Assembly (NCBI RefSeq): GCF_024055795.1
Contig: NZ_JAMXMY010000005.1
Coordinates: 248,001 to 312,000, forward strand
DNA: 64,000 nt
From: Actinoallomurus purpureus
GTDB taxonomy: Bacteria > Actinomycetota > Actinomycetes > Streptosporangiales > Streptosporangiaceae
Reading direction: 5' to 3'
Shown here: positions 1 through 8,038 of the stretch, in pieces
Layout of the letters: every line of letters begins with the position of its first letter
How positions within the stretch are numbered: the stretch's first letter is position 1
Program-made: the position numbers and the translations under genes
Notes under the pieces: model-generated
Seen by the model: the letters and a program-made list of their open reading frames with translations, nothing else
Told to the model about the DNA's origin: nothing
Database searches by the model: none

Positions 1-2317
1 CGCCCGCGTGACGCAGGAGGGCCGTCGCGGACGGCGGAAGCAGCCGGGCCCGCAACCGGCCGCGTCGCCCCGCCCCGGCGGCGATCGCGGCGCGGACCGA
101 ACGCGCGTCATCGCGCAGCCCCGTGGCGGGGCCGGGTGCCGGCGCGTACCTCGCGAGTTCCTCGGCCCGTACGAGCCGGGCCAGTGCCTCCGCGGTCGTC
201 TTGTCGAGAGGCCGCGCCTCGGTGAGCCCGCGGCCCGCGGCCCGTGGGCTGTCACCCGCCCGCCAGGGCAGCCCGAAGTCCACTGCCGCCACCCTCAGCT
301 CGTCCCATGCCGCGTGTGCGGCGTCGGCGTCGGAGGCCGGGCGGTTCCATCGGCGGACCCGCGCGAGGCGGTGCAGCGTCGCGGGCACCGCGAGCAGCAC
401 GGCGACGGCCAGCAGCGCCAGCAGCCAGCCGATCGGGACGGCCCCGTGGTGCGGCGGGGAGACTCCGGCCGCCCCGCCTCGGTCCAGCGGGTCGGTGCGG
501 TGGCGTGGGGTCGACCCCGAGCCGGTGGCCGAGCGACCGCCGGGCGTCTGCGCCGTCGAGGGCAGACGGTTCGTGGACCCTCCGGTCGGAGCGCCGGGCA
601 GCAACTGCGGGTTGGTGTAGTCCGGCAGTGTGGCGCTGCCCTGGCCGCCACCGCCCGCGGGGGTCGGTTCGAACCGCAGCCAGCCGATGCCGGCGAAGTA
701 CAGCTCGGGCCAGGCATGGGTGTCCTTGGTCCGCACGACCCAGCTTCCGTCCGGCTGCCGGGTGCCGGCGGTGTACCCCATGCCGACGCGCGCGGGGATG
801 CCGACGATCCGGGCGAGCAGCGCCATCGACGCCGCGAACTGTTCGCAGTACCCGGTCCGGCTCGTGAACAGGAAGTCGCGGAGCGCCCCGACGTTACGCG
901 GGGAGGGCGCGTCGAGGCTGTAGGTGAAGTTCCCGGGCCGGGTGAACCACTGCTGCAGCTTGACGGCCCGGTCGTACGGGGTCGACGCCGTCGCGGTCAG
1001 TTTGCGTGCCAGGGCGACGACGTCCTTCCCGACCGAGAGCGGGGGCGGAACGGCGAGGTAACGCGACGCGATGTCGGCGGGAACCGGGTCCGCGGCCTCC
1101 AGCTGCTGGTACGTGAGCGCCGGACGCAGGCTCGACACCGTGTAGGTCCGGCCGCCGGCCGACTCGTGCAGCGAGAAGATCATCAGTGAGGGGGCGTCCA
1201 CCCGCCAGTCGCCCTTGATCGCCACCTTGGTCGGGGGGTAGGGCGTCGGCAGGACGCTCATGCCGCGCACGTGCGAGTCGACGGTGATCCTGGTGGTCGC
1301 CGGGCGGAGGAGAGCGGCGTCCAGGTTCAGGCCCGGCGCCGAGGGCAGGGTCTTGCCGTTGACGCGTGCGTTCTTGTCCCCGTGCATGGCGGAGTACGTC
1401 CATCCGTCCCCCTCGAACCGGTCCAGGGAGTACATCCGCAGATAGTCCGGGGACACGTCGTCGGAGGTGCGGTAGGTGAGGACGACGGCGTCGTCCGCCC
1501 GCACCAGCTGGCGTTTCAGGCTGACGAGCGGATCGGGGGTCGTGACCGTGGTGAGCCCGCCCTCGCCGGTGCCACCGGCGCCGGGCAGCCAGCGCGGGTG
1601 GATGTCGGGCATCGCGAGCGGGACGACGATCGCCAGGGCGACGGCGGTCAGCCCGATCCGCCGTCCAGTGACGGCGAGCGTGCTCGAGTCGGGGCGGTCG
1701 TGGAGGGAGCGCTCGGAGGTCCAGTGCCGGGTGAAGACGGGACGGCCCCAGCCGGAGAGGCGGTCACGGGCGTCGGCCACGAGGAGCGCGAGATATCCGG
1801 CCGCGCCCGGCAGGAAGACCAGCCAGCCCGCGCTCTCCTGCCGGAACCTCGCCGGCAGGGCGTACATCGCCAGCAGGGGCAGACCGGCGGGGGCGGCCCG
1901 GCGCAGGCGCACGGCCAGCAGATCGGCGACGAGCGCGACGAGTCCGATGCCGCCGGTGCTCAGCAACTCGACCCCCGGCAGCACGGGTACGGGCGGGGCG
2001 TAGCGGAACGAATCCTGCCAGCCGTCGGCGACCAGGTCCGTCAGGTAGGACATCGACCCGGGCGTGGGGACGATGAGGAGCAGCGCCTTGCCGGGCGCGA
2101 ACAGCGCGGTCAGGTAGATCAGCAACGCCGCCGGGCCGATCGCGAGACAGGCCGGAAGGGGCAGGTGGAACCTCCGGGTGAGCAGGCCCGCCACGCCGAC
2201 GGTGAGCACCGCGCCCAGTCCGCTGCCGAACCACGCCGCCGTCTTGAACAGCGGGTACAGCGCGATCGAGGCGAGCAGTGTCGCGGCGCAGGCCGCGATC
2301 GTGAGACGGATCCTCAT
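1..2317 (-). CDS. Transglutaminase-like membrane protein, TgpA/DUF3488 type (3' end beyond window)
   Basis: A TgpA-like integral membrane protein with an extracytoplasmic transglutaminase core; such proteins are linked to the cell envelope but the substrate is unknown. About 772 codons are visible and the C-terminus lies off the left edge. Several hydrophobic segments fill roughly residues 5-180. The transglutaminase core follows, with Cys in GYCEQF (about residue 490), His in DTHAW (about 528) and an FEPTP element. A further membrane helix lies near residues 620-645 and a DUF4129-like tail follows. The ATG overlaps the DUF58 stop by 4 nt, so the gene is translationally coupled as the last of moxR-DUF58-tgpA. 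This three-gene order is typical of the family. The last acid of the triad appears as Glu rather than Asp. Confidence 0.85.
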   Translation of the reverse strand, partial: MRIRLTIAACAATLLASIALYPLFKTAAWFGSGLGAVLTVGVAGLLTRRFHLPLPACLAIGPAALLIYLTALFAPGKALLLIVPTPGSMSYLTDLVADGWQDSFRYAPPVPVLPGVELLSTGGIGLVALVADLLAVRLRRAAPAGLPLLAMYALPARFRQESAGWLVFLPGAAGYLALLVADARDRLSGWGRPVFTRHWTSERSLHDRPDSSTLAVTGRRIGLTAVALAIVVPLAMPDIHPRWLPGAGGTGEGGLTTVTTPDPLVSLKRQLVRADDAVVLTYRTSDDVSPDYLRMYSLDRFEGDGWTYSAMHGDKNARVNGKTLPSAPGLNLDAALLRPATTRITVDSHVRGMSVLPTPYPPTKVAIKGDWRVDAPSLMIFSLHESAGGRTYTVSSLRPALTYQQLEAADPVPADIASRYLAVPPPLSVGKDVVALARKLTATASTPYDRAVKLQQWFTRPGNFTYSLDAPSPRNVGALRDFLFTSRTGYCEQFAASMALLARIVGIPARVGMGYTAGTRQPDGSWVVRTKDTHAWPELYFAGIGWLRFEPTPAGGGGQGSATLPDYTNPQLLPGAPTGGSTNRLPSTAQTPGGRSATGSGSTPRHRTDPLDRGGAAGVSPPHHGAVPIGWLLALLAVAVLLAVPATLHRLARVRRWNRPASDADAAHAAWDELRVAAVDFGLPWRAGDSPRAAGRGLTEARPLDKTTAEALARLVRAEELARYAPAPGPATGLRDDARSVRAAIAAGAGRRGRLRARLLPPSATALLRHAG

Positions 2318-3549
2318 GGCGCCTCCGCCCGCTCCGGCTCTCCACGTCGTCCCTCGACGTCGAGCCAGGCGGTACGCAGAGCGGCGGCCGAGGACACGGT
2401 GAGGACGCGCCATCCCGCCGTGCGCAGGATCCGGACGGTCGCGGGAGAAGTGCTCCCGTCCCCGACGATGATCACCGCGACGCACGCGGCGCTGCCGCGC
2501 CTGGCCCCGGCGACCTCGCGGGCGTCCTCCGGCGTGAGCCGTCCGAACACGCCCACGATCAGGCCGTCCCCCTTGTTCGCGGTCTCGCGCAGGGCCGCCA
2601 GGCCCGGCCGCAGCGACCGGCCGGTCGAGGTGCGGACGACCGCGAGCAGATCGAGGAGCGCCCCCTCGAACGTCGCCGACGGGGCGAGCGTCACGCCGTC
2701 ATCCGTGACGTACCGCAGGCCGAGTCCCTCACGGCCGAGCTGGAGCCCGATGGAGGCGGCCGCGGAGACCGCCTGCTCGAACGAGCCGCCGGGCCCGTCG
2801 CCCCAGTGCGCCGTCCGCCGGGTGTCGAGGAAGAGGGTTCCGCTGGTCTGCCACTGCTGCTCCTCGCGGCGCACCATCAGCTCGCCGCGGCGCGCCGTCG
2901 ACCGCCAGTGCACACGCCTCAGATCGTCGCCGTGCCGGTACTCGCGCGGCGCCACGTCGTCCTCTCCCGCGCCGGCCACCATCCGGGACCGGCTCTCGCC
3001 ACCTCCCGTCCACGCGCCCGCCGGCCGCCCCGGGGGGAGGGGCACGATCGGCGGGGTGACGGTGACGACGTCCGCGGCCGAGAACGACCGAGCCAGCTCC
3101 ACCAGGCCGAACGGGTCCGCGAGGCGTACGGTGAGCGGGCCGACGCGATAGCGGCCACGGACGTCCGCGCGTACCCGGTAGGCCATCTCCCGGGCGCCGT
3201 TCGGCTCGATCCGGTCGATGACGAAACGCGCCCGGCCTCCGAGCGTGTACGGCACCTGGTCCTCGATGAGAAGGATGCCGGTGGGCAGCCGGGAGACGTT
3301 CTCCAGCAGAACGTTCACCTGTGCCTCGCGCCCGGCGGGGAAGCGGGCGGGGCTCGTCCGGCGCGAACAGGTCAGCCGGTAGCGGGTCCGCGAGACCACG
3401 AGCACGCACAGCAGCGGCAGGGCCAGGACCAGTAGCCCGGCGCGGAGGAGGTCGCGCTCGCCCAGGAGGAAGGAGCACACGATCGCGGTGATCCCCGCCG
3501 CGATGAACGAACGGCCCCGGGTCGTCAGCGCGCTGAGCGTCCTGGCCAT
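2314..3549 (-). CDS. DUF58 family membrane-anchored protein
   Basis: DUF58 protein of 411 aa, the usual partner of MoxR ATPases; its biochemical role is not established. Two hydrophobic segments occupy about residues 14-52. A beta-rich domain follows, with the family hallmark YRHGDDLRRVHWRSTARR at about 200-220. The rest resembles a degenerate von Willebrand A-type region. The start ATG is 1 nt from the end of moxR on the same strand and the stop overlaps the TgpA start, so the three genes form one operon. The product is expected at the cytoplasmic membrane. Confidence 0.87.
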   Translation of the reverse strand: MARTLSALTTRGRSFIAAGITAIVCSFLLGERDLLRAGLLVLALPLLCVLVVSRTRYRLTCSRRTSPARFPAGREAQVNVLLENVSRLPTGILLIEDQVPYTLGGRARFVIDRIEPNGAREMAYRVRADVRGRYRVGPLTVRLADPFGLVELARSFSAADVVTVTPPIVPLPPGRPAGAWTGGGESRSRMVAGAGEDDVAPREYRHGDDLRRVHWRSTARRGELMVRREEQQWQTSGTLFLDTRRTAHWGDGPGGSFEQAVSAAASIGLQLGREGLGLRYVTDDGVTLAPSATFEGALLDLLAVVRTSTGRSLRPGLAALRETANKGDGLIVGVFGRLTPEDAREVAGARRGSAACVAVIIVGDGSTSPATVRILRTAGWRVLTVSSAAALRTAWLDVEGRRGEPERAEAP

Positions 3550-3550
3550 G

Positions 3551-4531
3551 TCAGCGCCGGTGATCGGGAATCGCGACGCGCTCGACCAGCTCGGCGACGA
3601 CCTGTTCGGGAGTCCGGCGCTCGACCTGCGCCTCGGCCGTCGGCAGCAGCCGGTGCGCCAGCACGGGCACGGCGAGACGCTGCAGGTCGTCGGGGAGGAC
3701 GTACTCCCGGTCGTCCAGGGCCGCGTAGGCGCGGGCGGCGCGGACCAGCTGGAGCGTGGCGCGCGGCGAGGCGCCCAGGCGCAGCTCGGGATGTTCCCGC
3801 GTGGCGGTGACGAGGGCGATGGCGTACGCGCGCAGCGCGGTCGCGACGTGCACCTCGCGCACGACCTCGATCATCGACCGTACGTCGCCGGCGTGCGCGA
3901 CGGGCTGCAGCCGGTCCAGCGGGGACGGCCCGCCGTGCACGTCGAGCATCTCCAGTTCCGCGCTCGGCTCCGGATAGCCCATCGCGATCCGGGCGGTGAA
4001 CCGGTCGCGTTGCGCCTCCGGGAGCGGATAGGTCCCCTCCATCTCCACCGGGTTCTGCGTGGCGATGACCATGAAGGGGGCGTCCAGCGGGTAGGTGTGG
4101 CCGTCGACCGTGACCTGGCGCTCCTCCATGCACTCCAGCAGCGCGGACTGCGTCTTCGGCGACGCCCGGTTGATCTCGTCGCCCACCACGATGTTCGCGA
4201 ACACCGGGCCCGGCTTGAACTCGAACTCCCGGCGTTCCTGGTTGTAGGCGCTGACCCCGGTGATGTCGCTCGGCAGCAGGTCCGGGGTGAACTGCACGCG
4301 CCGCACCGAGCAGTCGATCGACTTGGCGAGCGCCTTGGCCAGCATCGTCTTGCCGACACCGGGGACGTCCTCGATGAGCAGGTGGCCCTCGGAGAGAAGG
4401 ACGGTCAGCGCGAGGCGTACGACGTCGGGCTTGCCCTCGATGACGGACTCGATGGCTCCGAGGATCTTGGTCGAGATCTGGGCCAGTCCGTCCAGTCCCC
4501 GGCCGATGTCGCCGTGCGTGCTTACTGCCAC
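3551..4531 (-). CDS. MoxR-family AAA+ ATPase
   Basis: MoxR ATPase of 326 aa, thought to act as a chaperone in maturing protein complexes, here with DUF58 and TgpA partners. Walker A (EDVPGVGKT, near residue 50) and Walker B (VVGDEINRAS, near 110) are intact, followed by the sensor-1 type IATQNP motif. I chose the GTG at 4531 because AGGAGG lies 5 nt upstream; an in-frame ATG at 4570 would add 13 residues without a better ribosome site. It is the first gene of the moxR-DUF58-tgpA operon and is divergent from mraZ. Confidence 0.9.
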   Translation of the reverse strand: MAVSTHGDIGRGLDGLAQISTKILGAIESVIEGKPDVVRLALTVLLSEGHLLIEDVPGVGKTMLAKALAKSIDCSVRRVQFTPDLLPSDITGVSAYNQERREFEFKPGPVFANIVVGDEINRASPKTQSALLECMEERQVTVDGHTYPLDAPFMVIATQNPVEMEGTYPLPEAQRDRFTARIAMGYPEPSAELEMLDVHGGPSPLDRLQPVAHAGDVRSMIEVVREVHVATALRAYAIALVTATREHPELRLGASPRATLQLVRAARAYAALDDREYVLPDDLQRLAVPVLAHRLLPTAEAQVERRTPEQVVAELVERVAIPDHRR

Positions 4532-4589
4532 TAACCCCTCCTCGGACCACCCGAACGGCGTGCGCGGCACGCGGCCCTCTCCACCGCCC

Positions 4590-4661
4590 GTGGATGGTCA
4601 CTCCACCCGATATATCGTTCTGTTACAGGTCATACCTGATCCATGTCGTACTGACAGTACG
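4590..4661. promoter_or_regulatory. Cluster of three perfect palindromes upstream of moxR
   Basis: Three perfect palindromes lie within 54 bp: CGATATATCG (4608-4617), CAGGTCATACCTG (4626-4638) and CGTACTGACAGTACG (4647-4661). A looser inverted repeat GTGGA/TCCAC spans 4590-4606. They sit in the moxR-mraZ divergent region, nearer moxR, and are AT-richer than the surroundings. They look like operators for the moxR operon. No cognate regulator can be named. Confidence 0.4.
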
Positions 4662-4946
4662 TCGTCGGGCCCTTCCCCGGCGATGTCTTGGCGGCAGCGG
4701 AAGGCCCGTTCGCGGGGATGTTCGGCCGCTGTGGAGCGGTCCGCGCTCCACCGGTGACGGGCAGTGATCTTTCTGGCTCCTCCACTTCTCCCCACCGCCC
4801 TTCCCCGGTCCCGCGCCCGGGGCCGTCCGGGTGCCGTCACCGACGCGCCGGGCGGCTCTGACGGCCCCTTCGGCGCCCCACGGCGACGCCCTCTTCTGAC
4901 CTGGCCAGACGCGCGGCGAGATGCCGTTTGACCGGTGTTTTGGTCG

Positions 4947-4974
4947 TTGACCGTGGGGGAGAGTGGAGTACAGT
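4947..4974 (+). promoter_or_regulatory. Probable mraZ promoter
   Basis: TTGACC (4947-4952), 16-nt spacer, TACAGT (4969-4974), a good match to the housekeeping-sigma consensus of actinobacteria. It lies 55 nt upstream of the mraZ start and is overlapped by the MraZ boxes. A second TTGACC occurs at about 4928. Confidence 0.6.
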
Positions 4975-4988
4975 GGGGCGCCGTGGGG
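4953..4988 (+). promoter_or_regulatory. MraZ operator: four GTGGRG boxes at 10-bp spacing
   Basis: GTGGGG at 4953, GTGGAG at 4963, GTGGGG at 4973 and GTGGGG at 4983 repeat with exactly 10-bp periodicity, so each 6-bp box is separated by 4 bp. This matches the known MraZ recognition layout. The boxes cover the spacer and -10 of the mraZ promoter, which implies autorepression of the dcw operon. Confidence 0.8.
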
Positions 4989-5028
4989 GATGGTGCAACG
5001 CCCCCCGCGAAGCGGGAGGTGGGGGCCG

Positions 5029-5460
5029 ATGTTCCTCGGCACTCACTCACCGCGCCTCGACGACAAGGGACGACTGTTCCTGCCGGCGAAGTACCGCGAG
5101 GAGCTGTCAGGGGGATTGGTGATCACGAAGGGCCAGGAACGCTGCCTCTACGTCTTCCCCGAGGCCGAGTTCCAGCGCATCACCGAGGCGCTTCGCACCG
5201 CACCGGTCACCGCCAAGGCAGTGCGGGACTACAGCCGGGTCTTCTTCGCCAGCGCCTCAGACGAGGTCCCCGACAAGCAGGGCCGGATCACCATTCCGCA
5301 GGCGCTGCGGCGCTATGCGGGCCTGACCCGCGACTGCGCCGTCATCGGGGCCAACACGCGCTTGGAGATCTGGGACGCCATCGCGTGGGAGACCTACCTG
5401 GCCGACCAGGAACAGCAGTTCTCCGATCTGTCGGAGGAGGTGCTGCCCGGGATTCTCTGA
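5029..5460 (+). CDS. mraZ: Transcriptional regulator MraZ
   Basis: MraZ of 143 aa, an AbrB-fold DNA-binding protein that forms rings and regulates the division and cell wall cluster. Two SpoVT-AbrB repeats are visible: [15 protein letters not shown] near residue 10 and [13 protein letters not shown] near residue 85. The length is normal for the family. I chose the ATG at 5029, just after a GGGAGGTGGGGG ribosome site; an in-frame ATG at 4963 lies inside the operator boxes and is unlikely. It is the first gene of the dcw cluster, followed by an unusually long 329-nt gap before rsmH. Confidence 0.93.
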   Translation: MFLGTHSPRLDDKGRLFLPAKYREELSGGLVITKGQERCLYVFPEAEFQRITEALRTAPVTAKAVRDYSRVFFASASDEVPDKQGRITIPQALRRYAGLTRDCAVIGANTRLEIWDAIAWETYLADQEQQFSDLSEEVLPGIL

Positions 5461-5789
5461 CGCACCATCGCCGGTGATCGGATTCGTTCGGCGAGGTCTC
5501 CACCCGCTCCCAGCTGGCGCACCTTCCCCGGTGCCAGATGGCCGTTGCACGATTCTCTTCCTCACGGAGCAGCGGATGGGGACCTGGCCGGGCGAAATCC
5601 CGACGGGGGCCGGCGTTAAGCCATTGAGCGGTGAGCCGCCGAGCAGGAGGGGTGGCGTCTTCCACGGGGCAGACGGCCACACCGGCCGCCTCAATCGTTC
5701 CTGATCGATTTTCTCTCTCAGGGGTGACGGGCGACAGCGAGCGCGGTGTCAGCGCTGTCCGCGAGCAGTGGCGTCCTGAGGGGGATTTC
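5461..5789 (+). ncRNA. Candidate structured leader of rsmH (possible mraW RNA motif)
   Basis: The 329-nt gap between mraZ and rsmH has no convincing gene. It holds several compact inverted repeats, for example CGGGCGAAATCCCG at about 5592-5605 and GCGGTGAGCCGC at about 5628-5639. It also has a purine-rich GAGCAGGAGGGG stretch well upstream of the start codon. Actinobacteria are known to carry a conserved 'mraW motif' RNA upstream of rsmH/mraW, and this position fits. The assignment rests on position and visible stems only; no covariance check was possible. Confidence 0.35.
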
Positions 5790-6857
5790 ATGCACGGCGA
5801 CGATGAGCGCGAGGAGGGCTCGCGCGCGCAGGGCCATGTGCCGGTCATGCTCGACCGGATCCTGGCACTGCTAGCCCCGGCCCTGTCGGTGCCCTCCGAT
5901 GAGGACGCGATCTACGTCGACGCCACCCTCGGCCTGGCCGGGCACGCCATCGCCGTGCTGGCCGCGCACCCGCGGGCACGGCTCATCGGGCTCGACCGTG
6001 ACACCACCGCGCTCGAGCGGTCCCAAAGCCGGCTGGAGCCGTACACCGGCCGATTCACGCTCGTGCACGCCGTCTACGACGAGATCCCGGGCGTCCTGGA
6101 CGACCTGGGCGTCGCCCGGGTGCACGCCGTCCTGTTCGACCTGGGCGTCTCGTCCCCCCAGCTCGACGAGGCCGAGCGCGGCTTCGCCTACTCCTACGAC
6201 GCGCCGCTCGACATGCGGATGGACCGCACCCAGCGGCTCACCGCCGAAGAGGTGGTCAACACCTATTCGGTCGCAGACCTGACGCGCATCCTGCGCGACT
6301 ACGGCGAGGAGCGGTTCGCACGGCGCGTCGCCGAGGCGATCGTCCGTGAGCGGGGGCGCGCCCCGCTCACGTCGACGGCACGCCTCGTCGACGTGGTCCG
6401 CGGGGCCATCCCCGCCGCCTCGCGCCGTACGGGAGGCCATCCGGGCAAGCGCACGTTCCAGGCGCTGCGGATGGAGGTGAACGGCGAGCTCGCCGCGTTG
6501 GAGCGCGCGATGCCCGCCGCCCTCGACGCCCTCGCCGTCGGCGGGCGCATCGCCGTCCTGTCCTACCACTCGCTGGAGGACCGGATCGTCAAGCGCGCGC
6601 TGGCCGCGCGCACCACCGACACGACACCACCGGACCTTCCGGTGCCGCTGCCGGAGCTGCAGCCCCGGTTCCGCCTCCTCACCCGAGGCGGGGAGCAGGC
6701 GTCCGACGAGGAGACCACGACCAACCCGCGGGCCGCCTCGGCACGGCTGCGTGCCGCCGAGCGGATCCGGGAGGAGCGACGTCCGCGAGGCATCGGCGCG
6801 ATGCCCCTCGGTGAAGAGCCGCCGAGCGGGCGGAGTGGAGCAGGAGGCATCGCATGA
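5790..6857 (+). CDS. rsmH: 16S rRNA (cytosine-1402 N4)-methyltransferase RsmH
   Basis: RsmH (MraW) of 355 aa methylates N4 of C1402 in 16S rRNA using SAM. HVPVML near residue 17 and the SAM-binding stretch [10 protein letters not shown] followed by GLDRD are present. [25 protein letters not shown] and the C-terminal [11 protein letters not shown] motif are intact. The usual Gly-rich DATLGGGGHS reads [10 protein letters not shown] here. The ATG at 5790 follows a GAGGGGG ribosome site; in-frame sequence extends upstream but lacks a ribosome site. Its TGA overlaps the ftsL ATG by 4 nt. Confidence 0.93.
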   Translation: MHGDDEREEGSRAQGHVPVMLDRILALLAPALSVPSDEDAIYVDATLGLAGHAIAVLAAHPRARLIGLDRDTTALERSQSRLEPYTGRFTLVHAVYDEIPGVLDDLGVARVHAVLFDLGVSSPQLDEAERGFAYSYDAPLDMRMDRTQRLTAEEVVNTYSVADLTRILRDYGEERFARRVAEAIVRERGRAPLTSTARLVDVVRGAIPAASRRTGGHPGKRTFQALRMEVNGELAALERAMPAALDALAVGGRIAVLSYHSLEDRIVKRALAARTTDTTPPDLPVPLPELQPRFRLLTRGGEQASDEETTTNPRAASARLRAAERIREERRPRGIGAMPLGEEPPSGRSGAGGIA

Positions 6858-8038
6858 CCATCACGACTCCGCCGGAGACCCGGCGGCGCCGCCTCCGGCG
6901 CGACGACGCGCCCACACGGGCGGGCGATGCCGGGAAGAAGAGTACGGCCGCCCCTCCGCGGGACGAGCGCACCGCGGCCAAGGCGCCGTCGAAGGACACT
7001 TCGGCGAAGGCGGCGAAGGCGGCGAAGGAGGCCAAGGACGCGGTGACCGGCGGGCGCGGTTCCCGGAAGAGGACGGCCGCCACCGGCACCGCCGAGCGCG
7101 GCGGGTCGCGGGCCGGCCGGGCCGGCGACGCCGCGCGGGCGACCCCGGTCGCCACCACGGCGACGACGCGGAAGGCCGCCTCGGCGAAGACGAAGACCAA
7201 GACGAAGACCAAGACGAAGGCGAAGGCGAAGGCCACGCCGCCCGGTGGGCGCGGCAAGGCGAAGACCGAGGAGACCGGGAGGACGAAGACCGAGGCCGCG
7301 CGGACGAGGGCGAAGACCACGGCGTCATCGACGGGCACGCGCGCGACGACGGGCCGGGCCGCGGCGGGCGCCAAGGCGGCAGGGAAGGCCCGCACGGCGG
7401 CGAAGGCCGCCGGAGCGCGGACGACGACCACGATGGCGACGACCGGGACGACGACGCGGCGCCCCGCCGGCACCACCGCCGCGACGCGGCCGCCGCGACA
7501 GGCGCCCCGGCGGCCCGCGCCGCCGCGCGCCCGCGCGCCGTTCGTCCTGCTCATCGTCGGACTGCTCGGCGGAGCGCTGGTCAGCCTCCTGCTGCTCAAC
7601 ACCGTCCTGGCGCAGGACGCCTTCACGCTCAGCGAGCTGCAGCGCGACAACCGGCAACTGGCCGAGCGCAAGGACGCTCTCCAGGCCGACATCGCCCGGG
7701 AGAGCGACCCGGAGGTCCTCCACCAGAAGGCCCGCAGCCTCGGCATGGTCGACTCGCAGGGGCCGGCCTTCATCGACCCGCGCACCGGGAAGGTGACCGA
7801 AGGCGGCGTCCGGCCGCAGGGCGTGTCCGACGAGGCCGTGGCCGCCGCCGCGGCCGGAGCCGTCACGGGTGCGCCCGGCGCGCTCGTTCCGCCGGCGGGC
7901 GGCACGACTCCGCGGCAGAACACCACCGCCCCGCGGCAGAACACCACCGCTCCGGGGCAGAAGGCCACCACGGGGCGGGGGAGCACCGCGCCGCACGCGA
8001 AGACGGCGGCTCCGCGGCAGGGAGGCGGCACGCGGTGA
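6854..8038 (+). CDS. ftsL: FtsL-like septum protein with long basic N-terminal extension
   Basis: Position between rsmH and ftsI and the core architecture identify an FtsL-type divisome protein. A single membrane helix lies at about residues 230-252 and a coiled-coil-like stretch ([20 protein letters not shown]) at about 258-278. The latter would face outside and pair with a DivIC partner. Unusual is the cytoplasmic N-terminus of about 225 residues, almost entirely Lys, Ala, Thr, Arg and Gly, with [11 protein letters not shown] and KAKAKAK runs like histone H1 tails. The C-terminal 100 residues are Ala/Thr/Pro-rich with a repeated RQNTTAP unit. FtsL proteins are normally 100-200 aa. The stop overlaps the ftsI GTG. 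Confidence 0.8.
   Translation: MTITTPPETRRRRLRRDDAPTRAGDAGKKSTAAPPRDERTAAKAPSKDTSAKAAKAAKEAKDAVTGGRGSRKRTAATGTAERGGSRAGRAGDAARATPVATTATTRKAASAKTKTKTKTKTKAKAKATPPGGRGKAKTEETGRTKTEAARTRAKTTASSTGTRATTGRAAAGAKAAGKARTAAKAAGARTTTTMATTGTTTRRPAGTTAATRPPRQAPRRPAPPRARAPFVLLIVGLLGGALVSLLLLNTVLAQDAFTLSELQRDNRQLAERKDALQADIARESDPEVLHQKARSLGMVDSQGPAFIDPRTGKVTEGGVRPQGVSDEAVAAAAAGAVTGAPGALVPPAGGTTPRQNTTAPRQNTTAPGQKATTGRGSTAPHAKTAAPRQGGGTR

Noticed and set aside
6751-8034. Long frame continuous with ftsI upstream of 8035
   Set aside because: It runs through the 3' end of rsmH and the whole ftsL gene in another frame; the ftsI start is fixed by the GTGA overlap and by the end of ftsL.
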